From Candidatus Zhuqueibacterota bacterium (GTDB lineage Bacteria > Zhuqueibacterota > Zhuqueibacteria > Thermofontimicrobiales > Thiofontviventaceae): DNA of 44,746 bases. Below, piece after piece: positions 44,265 to 44,746 of this stretch. The first letter of the stretch is position 1. Every line of letters begins with the position of its first letter. Location: positions 1 to 44,746 of the forward strand of contig JAFGDW010000258.1 of assembly GCA_016931935.1 (NCBI GenBank), read 5' to 3'. The position numbers were made by a program, and so were the translations under genes. Below the pieces are notes generated by a model. The model was not told where the DNA came from. It ran no database searches and saw nothing but the letters and a program-made list of their open reading frames with translations.

Positions 44265-44598
44265 TGCTCTTTTGAACCTTTCGACGATTTAAAAGTCGTT
44301 CACGAATCGAACTCACATCAACATGCTTCTCAATTTCAGCTTGAAGCGCAATAGCTTTATTCTGTCTTTCACTTAAATAAGATTCGACGTTATCATGATT
44401 ATTTAAATAATGTGTGATAATATTATAAACATCTGCTAACCTTAATACAGAATATAGATAAACAATTTCTTCACATGTCGATCCATTCTTAAATGCCCGT
44501 ACGATTGTATCCAAAGTAATTCGGGTTCCCGCCACCCTTACGATACCGCTTGAGTCATTCACAATCGGTGGATGTACCACTGCAGTCATTAGATCCAT
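44248..44598 (-). CDS. DUF433 family antitoxin-like protein
   Basis: A 116-residue protein with the DUF433 core (IVRVAGTRITLDTIVRAF, GSTCEEIVYLYSVLRLADVY, ITHYLNNHDNVESYLSER), a small helix-turn-helix-like domain. The C-terminal tail is basic and helical. DUF433 genes typically precede DUF5615 PIN-like genes in toxin-antitoxin-like pairs, as here with a 17-base overlap. An AGGAG lies 11 bases before the ATG, a little far. An expected role is binding the toxin and its own promoter; this is family knowledge, not shown by the sequence. Confidence 0.82.
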   Translation of the reverse strand: MDLMTAVVHPPIVNDSSGIVRVAGTRITLDTIVRAFKNGSTCEEIVYLYSVLRLADVYNIITHYLNNHDNVESYLSERQNKAIALQAEIEKHVDVSSIRERLLNRRKVQKSNQISG

Positions 44599-44746
44599 AT
44601 GCTTCTTGGCTCCTGTAATTTATAATAGACAACAAAAGTAATATAGCATTTTTATATAAGAGTCCACTCTAAAGCGATGATGAGCTTCCCGCGCGTTTTT
44701 TGCGCGGGTTAGTTCAATCATTATTTAGGCCGCATCCCTTTAGCAG
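44599..44746. other. Right-edge intergenic region with a GC-rich hairpin
   Basis: No gene is recognised. CCCGCGC (44688-44694) and GCGCGGG (44702-44708) form a 7-bp stem around a T-rich loop, possibly a terminator of a gene beyond the window. The 44600-44660 part is AT-rich and should hold the DUF433 promoter. Confidence 0.4.

Overview
The window is about 44.7 kb from a Gram-negative bacterium with an elaborate outer membrane. The evidence is four TonB-dependent receptors, a DUF4249-type lipoprotein gene, two RND pumps with an adaptor, RlpA, an OMPP1/FadL-like protein, a PorV-like protein, and a 2,766-residue secreted protein ending in a FlgD-Ig/sorting-type domain. This mix fits the FCB side of the tree, for example Calditrichota or KSB1-like lineages. 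That placement is inferred from gene families; there is no rRNA or tRNA here to confirm it.

Layout. (a) 1-3859: a REP-like palindrome cluster, a DUF1893 gene, an aldo/keto reductase, and an overlapping trio of RlpA, methyltransferase and a voltage-gated-type K+ channel with a C-terminal zinc ribbon. (b) 4132-7361: a DUF4249 gene and a TonB-dependent receptor gene, coupled by a 2-bp gap. They carry three in-frame TAA codons but no frameshift. (c) 7362-10878: REP hairpins, glycerol kinase with a palindrome over its promoter, a convergent AbgT-type transporter, and a 114-bp MITE-like element. (d) 10879-12822: an OPT-family transporter. (e) 13291-23535: a six-gene operon of three paralogous TonB-dependent receptors, a YfiR/DUF4154 periplasmic protein, a CHASE8-HAMP-HisKA_2 sensor kinase, and a REC-PAS-HisKA-HATPase-REC hybrid protein. 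(f) 23694-23887: a long imperfect palindrome followed by another REP copy. (g) 23956-32609, minus strand: an RND adaptor and two RND pumps, the first with a membrane insertion of about 200 residues. (h) 32813-43848: an OMPP1/FadL-like protein, the giant carboxypeptidase-regulatory-repeat protein, and a PorV-like protein bracketed by near-identical hairpins. (i) 43917-44598, minus strand: a DUF433/DUF5615 toxin-antitoxin-like pair.

The most interesting system is the operon at 13291-23535. In the known YfiBNR system the periplasmic YfiR restrains YfiN, a CHASE8-HAMP-GGDEF enzyme. Here a YfiR homologue sits directly before a protein with the same CHASE8-HAMP front end but a histidine kinase in place of GGDEF, and three outer-membrane receptors stand where the OmpA-like YfiB would be. 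The sequence suggests an outer-membrane-to-cytoplasm signalling route that ends in a phosphorelay rather than c-di-GMP synthesis. The domain assignments are recognised by eye, and the mechanism is inference.

Other points of note are loss of the family-typical catalytic His in RlpA (Asn instead), an apparent ATC start and Asp-to-Asn change in the DUF5615 gene, and several dispersed palindromic repeats. I saw no tRNA, rRNA, CRISPR array or transposase.
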